Of a DNA stretch of 38,626 bases, positions 8,746 through 17,202 are shown piece after piece. Position 1 is the stretch's first letter. The number at the start of each line of letters is the position of its first letter. A model generated the notes under the pieces. That model searched no databases. It was not told the DNA's origin and saw only the letters and a program-made list of their open reading frames with translations. Source of the DNA: a virus; the IMG/VR virus record IMGVR_UViG_3300042465_004753, positions 1-38,626 of that record; one strand, given 5' to 3'. The position numbers and the translations under genes were made by a program.

Positions 8746-9357
8746 ATGGCCGTACTCGCAGGAAACGCAGCCGACATCTACATCGCCACCGGATCGGGCA
8801 CCGCCATGACGGGGGAGGCAGTAACCTCCCTCGGTGGCGGCGTCTACCAGATCACGGACACGGCGAAGCGTGCCATCAACCCAAACGCCAGCGTGACCGT
8901 GCTCGATGGCGTCTCGACCGTGCCAAAGGCCAACTATCAAATTGGCTGGTCATCGGGAAAGATCACCCTAACCAACGGCTACACCGCTGGCGGAACCATC
9001 ACGATCACCGCCGAATACCTAACGCTGGCGCAGGCCGCGCAGGCGTTTGAGTGGTCCTACGATTCCGAAGTGATCACCGAGGAGTCGCAGACGTTCGGCG
9101 ACACGTGGAAAGAGCGCACGTTGGTCATGAAGTCGGGCACGATCTCCTTCCAGCGCTTCTACAATAACGCCTACTTCGCCAACACGAACCTGGGCAGCTA
9201 CTACGTGCTCTACCTGTACACGGACCTGGCCGGGAATGACCGCTTCATGGCGGCCGGGCATATGTCGAGCGCTGGCATCACCAGCGGCGAAAACGAACTC
9301 ATTAAGGAAAACGTCTCCTTCGCGCTGCATGGCGAAGTGGACTTCTCGACCACGTAA
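8746..9357 (+). CDS. Tail tube-like protein, copy 2 with inserted domain
   Basis: This 203-residue protein is a paralogue of the gene just upstream. Both start MAV.VGNAA / MAVLAGNAA-like and share SQTFGDTWKERT (about 117-128) with the same surrounding strands (WSYDSEVITEE before, YVLYLYTDL after). It differs by an extra segment of about 70 residues near the N-terminus (ITDTAKRAINPNASVTVLDG through GTITITAEYL), which looks like a small beta domain displayed on the tube. A ribosome site AAGGAG lies 6-7 bases before the ATG. Its stop overlaps the next ATG. Confidence 0.72.
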   Translation: MAVLAGNAADIYIATGSGTAMTGEAVTSLGGGVYQITDTAKRAINPNASVTVLDGVSTVPKANYQIGWSSGKITLTNGYTAGGTITITAEYLTLAQAAQAFEWSYDSEVITEESQTFGDTWKERTLVMKSGTISFQRFYNNAYFANTNLGSYYVLYLYTDLAGNDRFMAAGHMSSAGITSGENELIKENVSFALHGEVDFSTT

Positions 9358-9548
9358 TGTACTACGACAAACAGGCGCGGGCGCTAGTCGTGCCCGCGTC
9401 CGAAATCAACCGCGTTGAGCGCGACGGCGCGGAAATCGACTTCAAGAACGGGTGGGTGCTGAACCTCCCCGGAACCATCACGATCACGGCAAAGGAGCCC
9501 AATGAGCAAGATCCTGGACCGCGTACTAGCGGCCGAGCTAAAGACTGA
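9357..9548 (+). CDS. Small protein between tube and chaperone genes
   Basis: This 63-residue hydrophilic product starts at an ATG overlapping the tube-2 stop and overlaps the next gene by 47 bases. It is not recognised. The first 45 residues have a regular strand pattern (ALVVPASEINRVERDGAEIDF), so it may be a real short virion or assembly protein. The last part runs across the following start and may be less constrained. Confidence 0.5.
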   Translation: MYYDKQARALVVPASEINRVERDGAEIDFKNGWVLNLPGTITITAKEPNEQDPGPRTSGRAKD

Positions 9549-9849
9549 AGACCTGTTTGTCCCACAATGGGGCGAGACGGTTCGCGTGCGCGAGTTCAAC
9601 GCGGGCGAGCGGGTGGACTTTGTGAAGGATGCCCAAGGCCAGACCCGCGTAGCAACCGTTCGCGCGGTAATCGCGTGCGTGACTGACCCGGAAACCGGCA
9701 AGCAGGTATTCGAGCGCGCGCATCAGGACATGCTTCTCACGAAATCGGCGGCGGCCGTCGAGCTCATCGGCGAAAAGATCCTCAAGCTCTCCGGCATCCT
9801 CAAGGAATCCGCCGAAGACCTTGAAAAAAACTCACAGGCGAGCGTTTAA
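9502..9849 (+). CDS. Tail assembly chaperone, short form (gpG-like)
   Basis: This 115-residue protein has AAAGGAG upstream of its ATG. It corresponds to gpG of lambda-like phages, which binds the tape measure and recruits tube subunits. Features include the EDLFVPQWGETVRVREFNAGERVDF opening, common in such chaperones, and a helical C-terminal half. The last residues are read across a slippery heptamer, so a fraction of ribosomes should make the longer form described separately. Position between tail tube and tape measure is canonical. Confidence 0.8.
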   Translation: MSKILDRVLAAELKTEDLFVPQWGETVRVREFNAGERVDFVKDAQGQTRVATVRAVIACVTDPETGKQVFERAHQDMLLTKSAAAVELIGEKILKLSGILKESAEDLEKNSQASV

Positions 9850-10019
9850 GCCTCTTCGCGCTCGCCGAACTCCTCCATATGCCCGTGTGCGAACTCAGCA
9901 CGCGGATGTCCTCCTCAGAAATGACCGAGTGGGCCGCCTATCTGCGCATTAAAAACGCGGAGATGGACAAGGCCGCGAAGTCCCAGCAAGCCCCTTCTAC
10001 CCCCACGCGACGCCGGTAA
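9502..10019 (+). CDS. Tail assembly chaperone, -1 frameshift product (gpGT-like)
   Basis: Slipping back one base at A-AAA-AAC (9825-9831) joins the first 110 codons to a 62-codon extension that opens at 9831 (LTGERLSLFALAELL) and stops at 10017-10019, giving about 172 residues. The extension includes CELSTRMSSSEMTEWAAYLRI, which is the typical T-domain pattern (helix, Glu/Leu-rich step, then a MSxxExxxWxAYxRI motif). T domains bind tail tube protein while G binds the tape measure. The extension has no start codon or ribosome site of its own, supporting a frameshift rather than a separate gene. Confidence 0.8.
9825..9866 (+). promoter_or_regulatory. Programmed -1 ribosomal frameshift signal
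   Basis: The heptamer A AAA AAC is in the correct phase (zero-frame codons AAA at 9826 and AAC at 9829). After a 5-base spacer, GGCGAGCG (9837-9844) can pair with CGCTCGCC (9859-9866) in a perfect 8-bp GC-rich stem with a 14-base loop that contains the zero-frame stop. Slippery site, spacer and stem fit the known bacterial and phage -1 frameshift architecture. Confidence 0.85.
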
Positions 10020-10022
10020 ATC

Positions 10023-12512
10023 ATGCCAATACTTTCAAATTTAATCGTAAGAATTGGCGCGACAAGCGACGATTTCGACAAGACTGTAGACCGCTCCCTC
10101 AACAAAGTGAAGCGGTTCGCGTCCGACGTCACCGCCGCTGGCACCGCGCTATCCATTGGATTCTCCGCCCCGTCGATCGCCGCTGGCGCCGCCGCCATCA
10201 AGGCCGGTTCTGATATGGAATCGCTCACCATGGGCCTCAAGGCCGTGATGAAGACGAGCGAAGCCACGGCCGCCGAAATGGCGAAGCTACGCGATGTGGC
10301 GAAGCTGCCGGGGCTCGGGCTAGAGGAAGCCGTCAAGGGCACCATTCGCCTTCAAATCCTCGGCAACTCCGCCAACGAATCGCGGCGGATCATGGCTGAA
10401 CTCGGTAACGCGCTGGCCGTCGTCGGTGGCGGGCGCGAGGACTTCAATGAGGTGATCCGCCAACTCTCCCAACTGGGAGCCGTCGGCAAGGTCACGAAAG
10501 AGAACCTCGACCCGATCATCGAGCGCATCCCGCAACTCGCCGCCATCATTAAGGAAAAGTTTGGCGCCGAAGCGCTGGGTGACCCCGCGAAGACGTTTGA
10601 GAAGATGGGGATTTCATCGCAGAAGTTCATCCAGATCATCACCGACGAACTGGCAAAGGGCGAGCGCGCGGGTAACACGTACAAGAACTCCTGGGAAAAC
10701 ATTCAGATGGCCGCGAAGGACGCGGCGGCGGAGTTTGGGAAGACGCTCCTGCCCATCGCGCAGCGTGTACTTGACGACTTCCTGACGCCAGGGATCGAGA
10801 AGGCCAAAGCGTTGGCGGGTGAGTTTCGCACTTTGCCACAACCGGCCCAAGATTTTGCGCTGGGCCTTAGCGCTATCGCTGTTGCTGCCCCGCTGGCCAT
10901 CACTGGCGTTGCGCTCATGATTGAAAAGACGGCAGTCATTACCGCCGCAATGCTAAAACTGTATAGCATCTTCGGCACTGTCACGGCTGCTATTGGAGCA
11001 TGGGGGCTGGCGGCTGGAAATTATATTGCCGCGATGGCCGGGGTGCAGGCGGGAACCGCAGCAGCTACGGCAGCACTCGGATTGTTCTATGCGGCGGCGG
11101 TTGTTGCTGCCGGCTCTGTTGTGTATTTGCTCGGCACTCTCAATCAGCTATGGGACGCAGAGAAGAAAGTTGCGCAGTCGTCAGAAAATATGACGTTTGC
11201 CGGAGCACGTCTTGCGGAAGCTATTCAAAAGCAGGGCGGCGCTGCGGCTGCGCAGCTCAAGATTTACGATGGACTGCTTGCAGCCGGGGTAATGACCCAG
11301 GAAACATATAACAATAAGCTGCGAGAGTTGGCGAAGGGGCTAACAACACTCCCTCCGTTGAATCGGGATGCCGGTAACTCCCATGAAGACGCAGCGAAAA
11401 GCGTCAATATTCACGCGAAAGCCATGGCATCGGCGAAGCTGCCGGCGATGGAACTACTGGCGCTGTTTGACATGTTCCGCGATGCCGACAAAAAGAAGTC
11501 GGACGCGGTAAACCACATGTCCGAAATCATGCAGAAGTACGAGGCGGTAACCGTCACGTCAGCACTGCGCGTTGCCAAGGCGCTTGATCTGCTTTTCATC
11601 TCCTATCGCCAACTATCCGACGCGCCCGACCTCGGAAACCTGAACGGTATCGACTTCTCGAAGCTGCCCAAGGCACAGATGCCAACATTTCAGGGGCCTG
11701 AGAACGTCGGCATGATGAGCGACTTTCCCGGCATGGGCAAAGCCTTCCCGAATATCGGGCCGACTGGCATGATGACGCGGGAGCAACTTGAAGCCCAAAA
11801 GCAAAAAATGAAGGAGCTGGGCAAGGTAGGCAAAGCGGCCTACCAGCAAATTTCCACCGTCGCCACGGACTTATCGCGCGGCATCACCGACCTGATCTTC
11901 AAGGGCGGCAAGCTGGGCGACATGTTCGCCAACGTGGCGAAGCAGGCCGCGCAGTCCATCACGCGGCTGCTCATTGAAGGCGCGCTGAAAAAGCTAACCG
12001 ACAAGCTCTTCGACGTCGGCGGGCTGATGGGCAAAGTGTTCGGCGGTGGCACTGGCGTTGTCAAGTCCGTGACCGACGGCATGGGTGATCTTGGCGGAGC
12101 GGCCGGGAAAGTCAGCGGCGGTATCGGTGGCGCAGCCTCTGCGGCCAGCGGTAGCTTGACCGCCGTCGTCGGGGCCGTCGGTTCCGTCGTCTCGGCAATT
12201 TCCGGTGTGATCGGAAACTTCCAGATGATGGCGATGAATAAAGTACTCGACATCATCGCAAAGCACACACTCCAAACCGCAAATGACCTAGCCAACCTCC
12301 GCGCCGATGAATGGCTCCGCGAAGGTCACCTGATGGCCAAATTGGACGACATGTGGAAGACCAACCTGGGCATCTACGACCTTCTTGGCCGCGGTGCGGT
12401 GGCGGGCGGCGGCGCGTCGGTCGTTATCAACCTCAACGGCGGCGATCCGAAAGCCGCGCTCGAAGAAATCACTCGGACCCTGAAGCAGTACGGCGTCATC
12501 CCACGCGGCTAA
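10023..12512 (+). CDS. Tail tape measure protein
   Basis: This 829-residue protein sets tail length and takes part in DNA ejection. The first 220 residues have the known tape-measure N-terminal domain pattern (GSDMESLTMGLKAVMKT, RLQILGNSANESRRIMAELG, AVVGGGREDFNEVI). Residues about 280-375 are a long Ala-rich hydrophobic region with several possible membrane helices. Residues about 600-660 are helical, and about 670-745 is a Gly/Ala/Val-rich hydrophobic stretch. At roughly 1.5 angstroms per residue it would suit a tail of about 120 nm. No clear ribosome site precedes the ATG, so coupling to the chaperone reading is likely. Confidence 0.92.
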   Translation: MPILSNLIVRIGATSDDFDKTVDRSLNKVKRFASDVTAAGTALSIGFSAPSIAAGAAAIKAGSDMESLTMGLKAVMKTSEATAAEMAKLRDVAKLPGLGLEEAVKGTIRLQILGNSANESRRIMAELGNALAVVGGGREDFNEVIRQLSQLGAVGKVTKENLDPIIERIPQLAAIIKEKFGAEALGDPAKTFEKMGISSQKFIQIITDELAKGERAGNTYKNSWENIQMAAKDAAAEFGKTLLPIAQRVLDDFLTPGIEKAKALAGEFRTLPQPAQDFALGLSAIAVAAPLAITGVALMIEKTAVITAAMLKLYSIFGTVTAAIGAWGLAAGNYIAAMAGVQAGTAAATAALGLFYAAAVVAAGSVVYLLGTLNQLWDAEKKVAQSSENMTFAGARLAEAIQKQGGAAAAQLKIYDGLLAAGVMTQETYNNKLRELAKGLTTLPPLNRDAGNSHEDAAKSVNIHAKAMASAKLPAMELLALFDMFRDADKKKSDAVNHMSEIMQKYEAVTVTSALRVAKALDLLFISYRQLSDAPDLGNLNGIDFSKLPKAQMPTFQGPENVGMMSDFPGMGKAFPNIGPTGMMTREQLEAQKQKMKELGKVGKAAYQQISTVATDLSRGITDLIFKGGKLGDMFANVAKQAAQSITRLLIEGALKKLTDKLFDVGGLMGKVFGGGTGVVKSVTDGMGDLGGAAGKVSGGIGGAASAASGSLTAVVGAVGSVVSAISGVIGNFQMMAMNKVLDIIAKHTLQTANDLANLRADEWLREGHLMAKLDDMWKTNLGIYDLLGRGAVAGGGASVVINLNGGDPKAALEEITRTLKQYGVIPRG

Positions 12513-12515
12513 CCC

Positions 12516-14387
12516 TTGCCAACCCCCATCGTAAAAATCGACGGAACCACCGTCTCAGCGAAGCAGGGCACGCTAGATATGTCCTACTCGCTCGGCTCCC
12601 GCGCCGGGTTAAGCGTGACGGTTATCAGCGAAGACGGCAGCTATCGCCCGGTCGTCGGCAAAGACCTCGCACTATTCGAGGGAGCGACGAAACTATGGGC
12701 TGGCTCAGTGGACGAAGTGGACGAATTTTCGATCACGGAAGCCAATCCAACTGGGCGGTATTACGCCATCCGCGCGGTGTCATGGGAGCAATACCTAGAC
12801 CGCCGCTTCTGCTACAACACCAGCACCGGCCGCCCGCTAATTTATGAGCGCAACTTTGAGTACACCGCCAACGCGGGCACGGACACGCTGACCTGCACGG
12901 TGTCGCATAGCCTTAGCAACGGCGACAAAGTGCGCGTCAAGGCGCACGCCAACGGCACGGTTCCGGGCGGGCTCTCGGCCACCGTCGAATACTTCGTGAT
13001 CTCCGCCAGCGGCGCGGCGCTGCAGCTCTCCCTCACCAGCGGTGGCGCCGCCGTCAACATCACCGACGCCGGCACGCTCGACCAAATTCTCATCACCAAC
13101 CGGGCCGGGCTGATTGTCTCAGCGTTGCTGACCGACGCGGCCACGTCCGAGCCAATCGGCACCGCCAACATCGACAGCGGCGCCGTGGTGGATACCGTCA
13201 TTTTTGACGCCGGAACATCCGTCTCAGAAGCCATCGCCGCCCTTGCCGACGCCTCGAATTATGTGTGGTGGATTGACGAGGAGCGCGATCTATTTTTCAA
13301 GCCGCGCACCTTCGCAACGGCGCCGTTTTCGATCAACAACACTAGCGGCAACTATCGAAACATTCGCGTGCGCACGACGCGCGAAGACAAATGCAATTCC
13401 GCGCTCGTCAACGTCGATATCGAGCAAATCGGGTATGAGGACGAATCCTTCACTGGCAACGGCTCCACGGTCAAATGGTCCCTCGCTAACCCAGTCGGGC
13501 AGATCGTCCGCATCCAGGTGAACGGCGAGGACAAAGAGTTCGCCCAATGGCTGACCGACTCCGACCGCGACTACTACTACGAAATCGGCAAGGTCTACAT
13601 TCGGCAGGATGCCGACGAAACCGTGCTCACGGCGGCCGATACGCTCCGCGTGGTATACCGCAAGTTCGGCGCAAACACCATTGCCGAAGAGGATAGCGCA
13701 GACATCTCCGCCACCGCCACGCTCGAAGGCAATAGCGGCATCTACGCGCTGCCGTTCGACCGGCCAGGCATCGGGCAGCAACAGGCCAGCGTCGAAGGCT
13801 TGGCGCTGGTGGCGGCGCGCAAGAACAACGCCGTCGAGATCACCTACGAAACCGACCAGCAAGTAGAGGCGACATGCCACACGCTGCGGCCGGGGCAACT
13901 CCAGACCATCGAAAACAGCTACTTCAACGTCGCCAGCGGAACGTACCTCATCCGCGAAGTTTCCCTACGCGATGTTTACGGCCAATGGCTCCAATTCACC
14001 GTCAAGGCCATCAGCACAAACCGGCTGGGCGGAGCGGTGGAGTTCTGGAAGGCCATGGCGGGCGGCTCGTCTGGCGGCGGCGCCACGGGCTCGTTTGTTG
14101 CTGGCGGCTCGACCGGAACAGGCGGCGGCTCGACGCCAATTGAGATAACGCTGACGGCCAACACCACCATCGCTAGCCCATATACGCCTACGGCGGCGGA
14201 CCTCCTGACGCTTTACGTGACGCAAGGCGCTGGGCCATATACGATCAGTTTTGACTCTGACTTTAATACAAATTTTGGCTCAACGATCCCCGGAAAAGAT
14301 GGCGCGGTTACATGCTTCCAGTTTCGGGGCCGTGCTGACGGTAAGTGGTGGGCGGTGTGCGCTCCTTACTCGGTGCTCTATGAATAA
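12516..14387 (+). CDS. Baseplate / tail tip protein with inserted beta domain
   Basis: This 623-residue protein starts at TTG four bases after the tape-measure stop. The N-terminal 110 residues (KIDGTTVSAKQGTLDMSYSL, then DLALFEGATKLWAGSVDEV) resemble hub or distal-tail proteins that cap the tail tube. Residues about 108-190 are an inserted Thr/Ser/Gly-rich beta domain of a type often found in tail proteins (CTVSHSLSNGDKVRVKA). Residues about 230-500 continue the hub-like part (ASNYVWWIDEERDLFFKP). A Gly/Ser linker near 515-545 leads to a C-terminal beta domain that may bind a receptor. It probably combines functions that other siphoviruses divide among several genes. Confidence 0.72.
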   Translation: MPTPIVKIDGTTVSAKQGTLDMSYSLGSRAGLSVTVISEDGSYRPVVGKDLALFEGATKLWAGSVDEVDEFSITEANPTGRYYAIRAVSWEQYLDRRFCYNTSTGRPLIYERNFEYTANAGTDTLTCTVSHSLSNGDKVRVKAHANGTVPGGLSATVEYFVISASGAALQLSLTSGGAAVNITDAGTLDQILITNRAGLIVSALLTDAATSEPIGTANIDSGAVVDTVIFDAGTSVSEAIAALADASNYVWWIDEERDLFFKPRTFATAPFSINNTSGNYRNIRVRTTREDKCNSALVNVDIEQIGYEDESFTGNGSTVKWSLANPVGQIVRIQVNGEDKEFAQWLTDSDRDYYYEIGKVYIRQDADETVLTAADTLRVVYRKFGANTIAEEDSADISATATLEGNSGIYALPFDRPGIGQQQASVEGLALVAARKNNAVEITYETDQQVEATCHTLRPGQLQTIENSYFNVASGTYLIREVSLRDVYGQWLQFTVKAISTNRLGGAVEFWKAMAGGSSGGGATGSFVAGGSTGTGGGSTPIEITLTANTTIASPYTPTAADLLTLYVTQGAGPYTISFDSDFNTNFGSTIPGKDGAVTCFQFRGRADGKWWAVCAPYSVLYE

Positions 14388-16029
14388 ACCCTTCATCCTT
14401 TGCGCCCTGGCCGCCCTGGCGGCGTTCGGGCAGTCACAGACGCCTCTTACCATCACCCAAAGCGCCGGAAGCGCCACGGGCGAACTGCGGATGCAGGAGC
14501 GGCGCACGAACGGACAGAACTACGTGGGCATCCGCGCGCCTCAATCAGTGGCGTCATCGACCGTCTGGACCCTTCCGAGTGCCGACGGCACCAGCGGCCA
14601 ATGCCTTCAAACCGACGGCTCTGGCCAGTGGGGCTGGGGCGCTTGCATTATCAACGGCGGCAACACCACCGGGGCAACGCTGACCATCGGGACCAACGAC
14701 GCTCAAACGCTTTCGCTCGAAACCAACGGCACGGTCCGGTGGAGCATCCCAATCACGGGCCATCTGTACGCCGGGGCCAATAACACCTCCGACATCGGCG
14801 CAGGGCTGTCGGCGAACTCGCCACGGTCGATCTATGCCGCAACTTCCATGGTCACGCCGAAGATTGGACGTGACAGCAGCGCCTCGCTCACGATCATGAC
14901 GGACAGCGCGGACCGGTGGAGTTTCACCTCCGCCGGGATGATAACGCCAGCCGTCACGGACACCTACGATATCGGCAACTTGACCACGCCTCTCCGCGTG
15001 CGCGGCATCTACGGAAAGATCGTCGACACGGCTCTCGCCGGCGGCACGGGCGACTACCTTCAAACGCGCAAGCTCCAACTCTTCGACAATACCGGCAGCA
15101 GCACGGGCGCATCTTATTGGGATCTGAACGTGGTTATGAGTGGCGTTGGCGCCGGGCAGAACTCGTACTTCTACCTGCGCGACAATGCCGGGTCTAACGT
15201 GTTCAAATCTGAGCGCATCGCCAGCGGTGTAGCGGTGTCCCGTACGACTTGGTACACGGACCTCCTCCCAGATACAGACGGCGGGCGCAGCATGGGAACG
15301 CAACTTCTGAACTGGGATAAGGTCTATGCCAACCAATTAGGGGACTCCTCTTATCCGGTGGTCGTGTGGGGCGCAAACTCTGACTTTTCCGGGCTGACTA
15401 CGACCGCACTTACAATCAACACGGGCGCGGCCACTGTCGGCTATGTCTGGACCGCCACCAGTACGGGCGGCGCAGGGAGCTGGCAAGCGGCGAGCGGCGG
15501 GCTTCCCGTGGTGGACACCACTGGCATCGCTAAGGGCTCCAGCGACGCGACGAAGATAGTGCGCTTTGAGGTGGACGGTTTCACGACCGGGACTACTCGC
15601 ACGCTGACGCCTCAAAACAATTCGTACACCATCGCCGGTACCGACATCGCGCAGACTTTCACGCAAACGCAGACATTCAATGGCTCAACGGCGCTTGTGT
15701 TGAACGGCAATATCACAGGCGATTTACTGTTCACTTCCGCCAACGTCTACATTGTCGGCAACGGCACAAATTACCTGAACAATATCCACTCGGAGACGTT
15801 CACCACTTACGGACGAGTCAAGCCCGCCAGCGGCGTGACGACCGCCGATTTAGGGGCGGCAACTACCCCATTTCGCAAGCTGTGGACTGGAGATATTTCG
15901 TTCACCGGCACGATGACGCCGCCCAGCGGGACGGCATTTAGCGGCACGAAAACAGTTCGCGCGTCGGGCGGTGCCAGTGATTGCACGCTGACATTTTCGG
16001 CAGGCATTATGACCGGCGGCACCTGTTAA
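14380..16029 (+). CDS. Fibre-like protein with apparent signal peptide
   Basis: The chosen ATG overlaps the previous reading frame (TATGAATAA) and gives 549 residues; a start at 14251 would read through the previous gene. Residues 1-20 look like a Sec signal peptide: MNKP, a hydrophobic core FILCALAALAAF, then GQSQ. The rest is a Thr/Gly/Ser-rich beta protein with four spaced repeats of the D-I/L-G...TP-x-R-x-x-Y/W kind (about 135-155, 193-213, 297-317, 487-507), a pattern known from tail fibres. A further fibre motif, TRTLTPQNNSYTIAG, lies near 406-420. It is probably a receptor-binding fibre or surface protein. The signal peptide is unexpected for a siphovirus fibre. Confidence 0.7.
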   Translation: MNKPFILCALAALAAFGQSQTPLTITQSAGSATGELRMQERRTNGQNYVGIRAPQSVASSTVWTLPSADGTSGQCLQTDGSGQWGWGACIINGGNTTGATLTIGTNDAQTLSLETNGTVRWSIPITGHLYAGANNTSDIGAGLSANSPRSIYAATSMVTPKIGRDSSASLTIMTDSADRWSFTSAGMITPAVTDTYDIGNLTTPLRVRGIYGKIVDTALAGGTGDYLQTRKLQLFDNTGSSTGASYWDLNVVMSGVGAGQNSYFYLRDNAGSNVFKSERIASGVAVSRTTWYTDLLPDTDGGRSMGTQLLNWDKVYANQLGDSSYPVVVWGANSDFSGLTTTALTINTGAATVGYVWTATSTGGAGSWQAASGGLPVVDTTGIAKGSSDATKIVRFEVDGFTTGTTRTLTPQNNSYTIAGTDIAQTFTQTQTFNGSTALVLNGNITGDLLFTSANVYIVGNGTNYLNNIHSETFTTYGRVKPASGVTTADLGAATTPFRKLWTGDISFTGTMTPPSGTAFSGTKTVRASGGASDCTLTFSAGIMTGGTC

Positions 16030-16163
16030 TAGATCGCCACCGTGGCACCGCCAAGTAACACGACCTCAACGGCTTCCTCGTCAGGGTATTCACCTTGCGC
16101 GACAAACACCGGGGCATCGGGCGGCATCGCCTGCAATCTTTCGATCAACTCCTTGACGGTCAT
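16026..16163 (-). CDS. Small - strand protein, 45 residues
   Basis: Read on the - strand it gives MTVKELIERLQAMPPDAPVF followed by an acidic strand-rich tail ending LLGGATVAIY. The start MTVKELIERL and MPPDAPVFV are typical of a very common class of small phage proteins of unknown function. It converges on the fibre gene, overlapping its stop by four bases. A TATAAT hexamer ends exactly six bases before the ATG, as in the two other - strand transcription units here, suggesting leaderless expression. Confidence 0.7.
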   Translation of the reverse strand: MTVKELIERLQAMPPDAPVFVAQGEYPDEEAVEVVLLGGATVAIY

Positions 16164-16169
16164 GCCTCA

Positions 16170-16175
16170 ATTATA
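16170..16175 (-). promoter_or_regulatory. -10 element (TATAAT) for the 45-residue gene
   Basis: On the - strand a perfect TATAAT lies six bases before the ATG. No TTGACA is present at 17-base spacing (the hexamer there is GGGAGA), so the -35 contact is weak or an activator is needed. Spacing to the start matches the stronger promoters at 20027 and 20997. Confidence 0.5.
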
Positions 16176-16266
16176 AACCTCCCCGCGTGCCCTCTCCCGC
16201 GCGGGCGCTTTGCGAGTGTGCGAAAACACCCGGCTATCTGATCCGCCACGCGCGGAAACAGTAACG

Positions 16267-16283
16267 GCGGCGTTATGCGCCGC
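16267..16283 (+). other. Hairpin in the divergent intergenic region
   Basis: GCGGCG and CGCCGC form a perfect 6-bp stem around TTATG. It lies in the 144-base gap between the divergent genes at 16163 and 16308. No T-tract follows. It could be a regulatory structure. Apart from the -10 element noted for the - strand gene and this hairpin, nothing else is clear in the gap; no convincing + strand promoter was found. Confidence 0.35.
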
Positions 16284-16307
16284 TAGACTCCTTAAAATTC
16301 TCAATTT

Positions 16308-16649
16308 ATGCGTACCCTACTCGCACTCCTGGCCATGGGCATGGCCGGGGCGGCCGAAGCGCCCAAAACCCCGCCCGCGCAACCGAAACCGGTGGAGACA
16401 AAACAGGCTCCTCTGTCCGAAGTCCAGCAATTGACGGTCGAGAAGATTCAGGCGCAACTGCAACTGACCAAAATACAGGAGCGGGATCTCCAGACCCAGC
16501 TCCAGGGCGTCATTGACGGCAAATGCCGCGAGCTGGGCGGCGGGGCCGCTCAGGACTGCAACGTGTTGCCGCCGAACGAGCAGCAGCCGCGCTACGTCGT
16601 AATGCTGCGTCCCAAACCGGCCGCCCCCGCGAAAGAGGAAAAGAAGTAG
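16308..16649 (+). CDS. Small secreted coiled-coil protein
   Basis: The 113-residue product starts with a likely signal peptide (MRTLLALLAMGMAGAAEA, cleavage after AEA), then a Pro/Lys/Gln-rich linker, then a helical coiled-coil segment at about 43-75 (LTVEKIQAQLQLTKIQERDL), two cysteines in KCRELGGGAAQDC, and a Lys/Pro-rich tail. It heads a probable lysis/accessory operon. A spanin-like or envelope-associated role is possible from architecture only; the family was not recognised. Confidence 0.6.
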   Translation: MRTLLALLAMGMAGAAEAPKTPPAQPKPVETKQAPLSEVQQLTVEKIQAQLQLTKIQERDLQTQLQGVIDGKCRELGGGAAQDCNVLPPNEQQPRYVVMLRPKPAAPAKEEKK

Positions 16650-16651
16650 CC

Positions 16652-17044
16652 ATGAATACCTTGAAAGGCATTGCCCTGGCGGCGGTGATTGCGCTGGCCG
16701 TCGCGCTGCGCGCAGAGGAGATCGAAAAACCAGCGCCGGGTCCCACTATCTGCGGCAAGGACGACCGAAACCCCACGGCCAACATCGATCTGATCCAGGT
16801 GTCCTGCATCGACTTCGACCGGCTTCGCGCGCAGTCGCCGGACTTCCCGTGGCCGGTGGGCAAGGTGACGCAGGTGCTTGTCCACGTGCGCGAAGGCGAC
16901 GCCGTGCGCGTGACGGTCGATGGCGTGCAGAAATTCGCCGATTTAATCCGGGATGCCTGGGGCCGGCTGATTGCGCTGGTCCAGTTCGACGGCGTGGGGT
17001 ACAAGGCGGTGACCGTCAAGGTGTACCGGGCGGTGGAGGGGTGA
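16652..17044 (+). CDS. Small secreted beta-rich protein
   Basis: This 130-residue protein begins with a clear Sec-like signal peptide (MNTLKGIALAAVIALAVALRAEE). The mature part contains two cysteines (TICGKDD and VSCIDFD), then a strand-rich domain (VTQVLVHVREGDAVRVTVDG) ending RLIALVQFDGVGYKAVTVKVY, resembling an immunoglobulin-like fold. It would act outside the cytoplasm. The family is not recognised. GAGGAAAAGAAG upstream can serve as ribosome site. The stop overlaps the next GTG start. Confidence 0.6.
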   Translation: MNTLKGIALAAVIALAVALRAEEIEKPAPGPTICGKDDRNPTANIDLIQVSCIDFDRLRAQSPDFPWPVGKVTQVLVHVREGDAVRVTVDGVQKFADLIRDAWGRLIALVQFDGVGYKAVTVKVYRAVEG

Positions 17045-17202
17045 AACTCCGCACCGCTGCCGTAGTGGCCACGACCGACGACGGCGACAAGATCGGCGGG
17101 CCGTACTTCCTCCCGCTGGACCAACCCGCAAAACAGGAAATAAAAGAACTCGCCCGCGAATACGGGCCGCTGGACATCAAGAAACCGGAGCAAAAACTAT
17201 GA
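17041..17202 (+). CDS. Small hypothetical protein, 53 residues
   Basis: It starts at a GTG overlapping the preceding stop (GTGA). The product is a soluble, charged protein: MKLRTAAVVATTDDGDKIGG, then PYFLPLDQPAKQEIKEL and a Lys-rich end. Its stop overlaps the next ATG by four bases. No function is recognised. Tight coupling on both sides supports it as a real gene. Confidence 0.55.
   Translation: MKLRTAAVVATTDDGDKIGGPYFLPLDQPAKQEIKELAREYGPLDIKKPEQKL

Noticed and set aside
14554-15336. Long - strand open frame of 260 codons
   Set aside because: It lies entirely opposite the first fibre gene and has Arg/Val/Gly-rich shadow composition.
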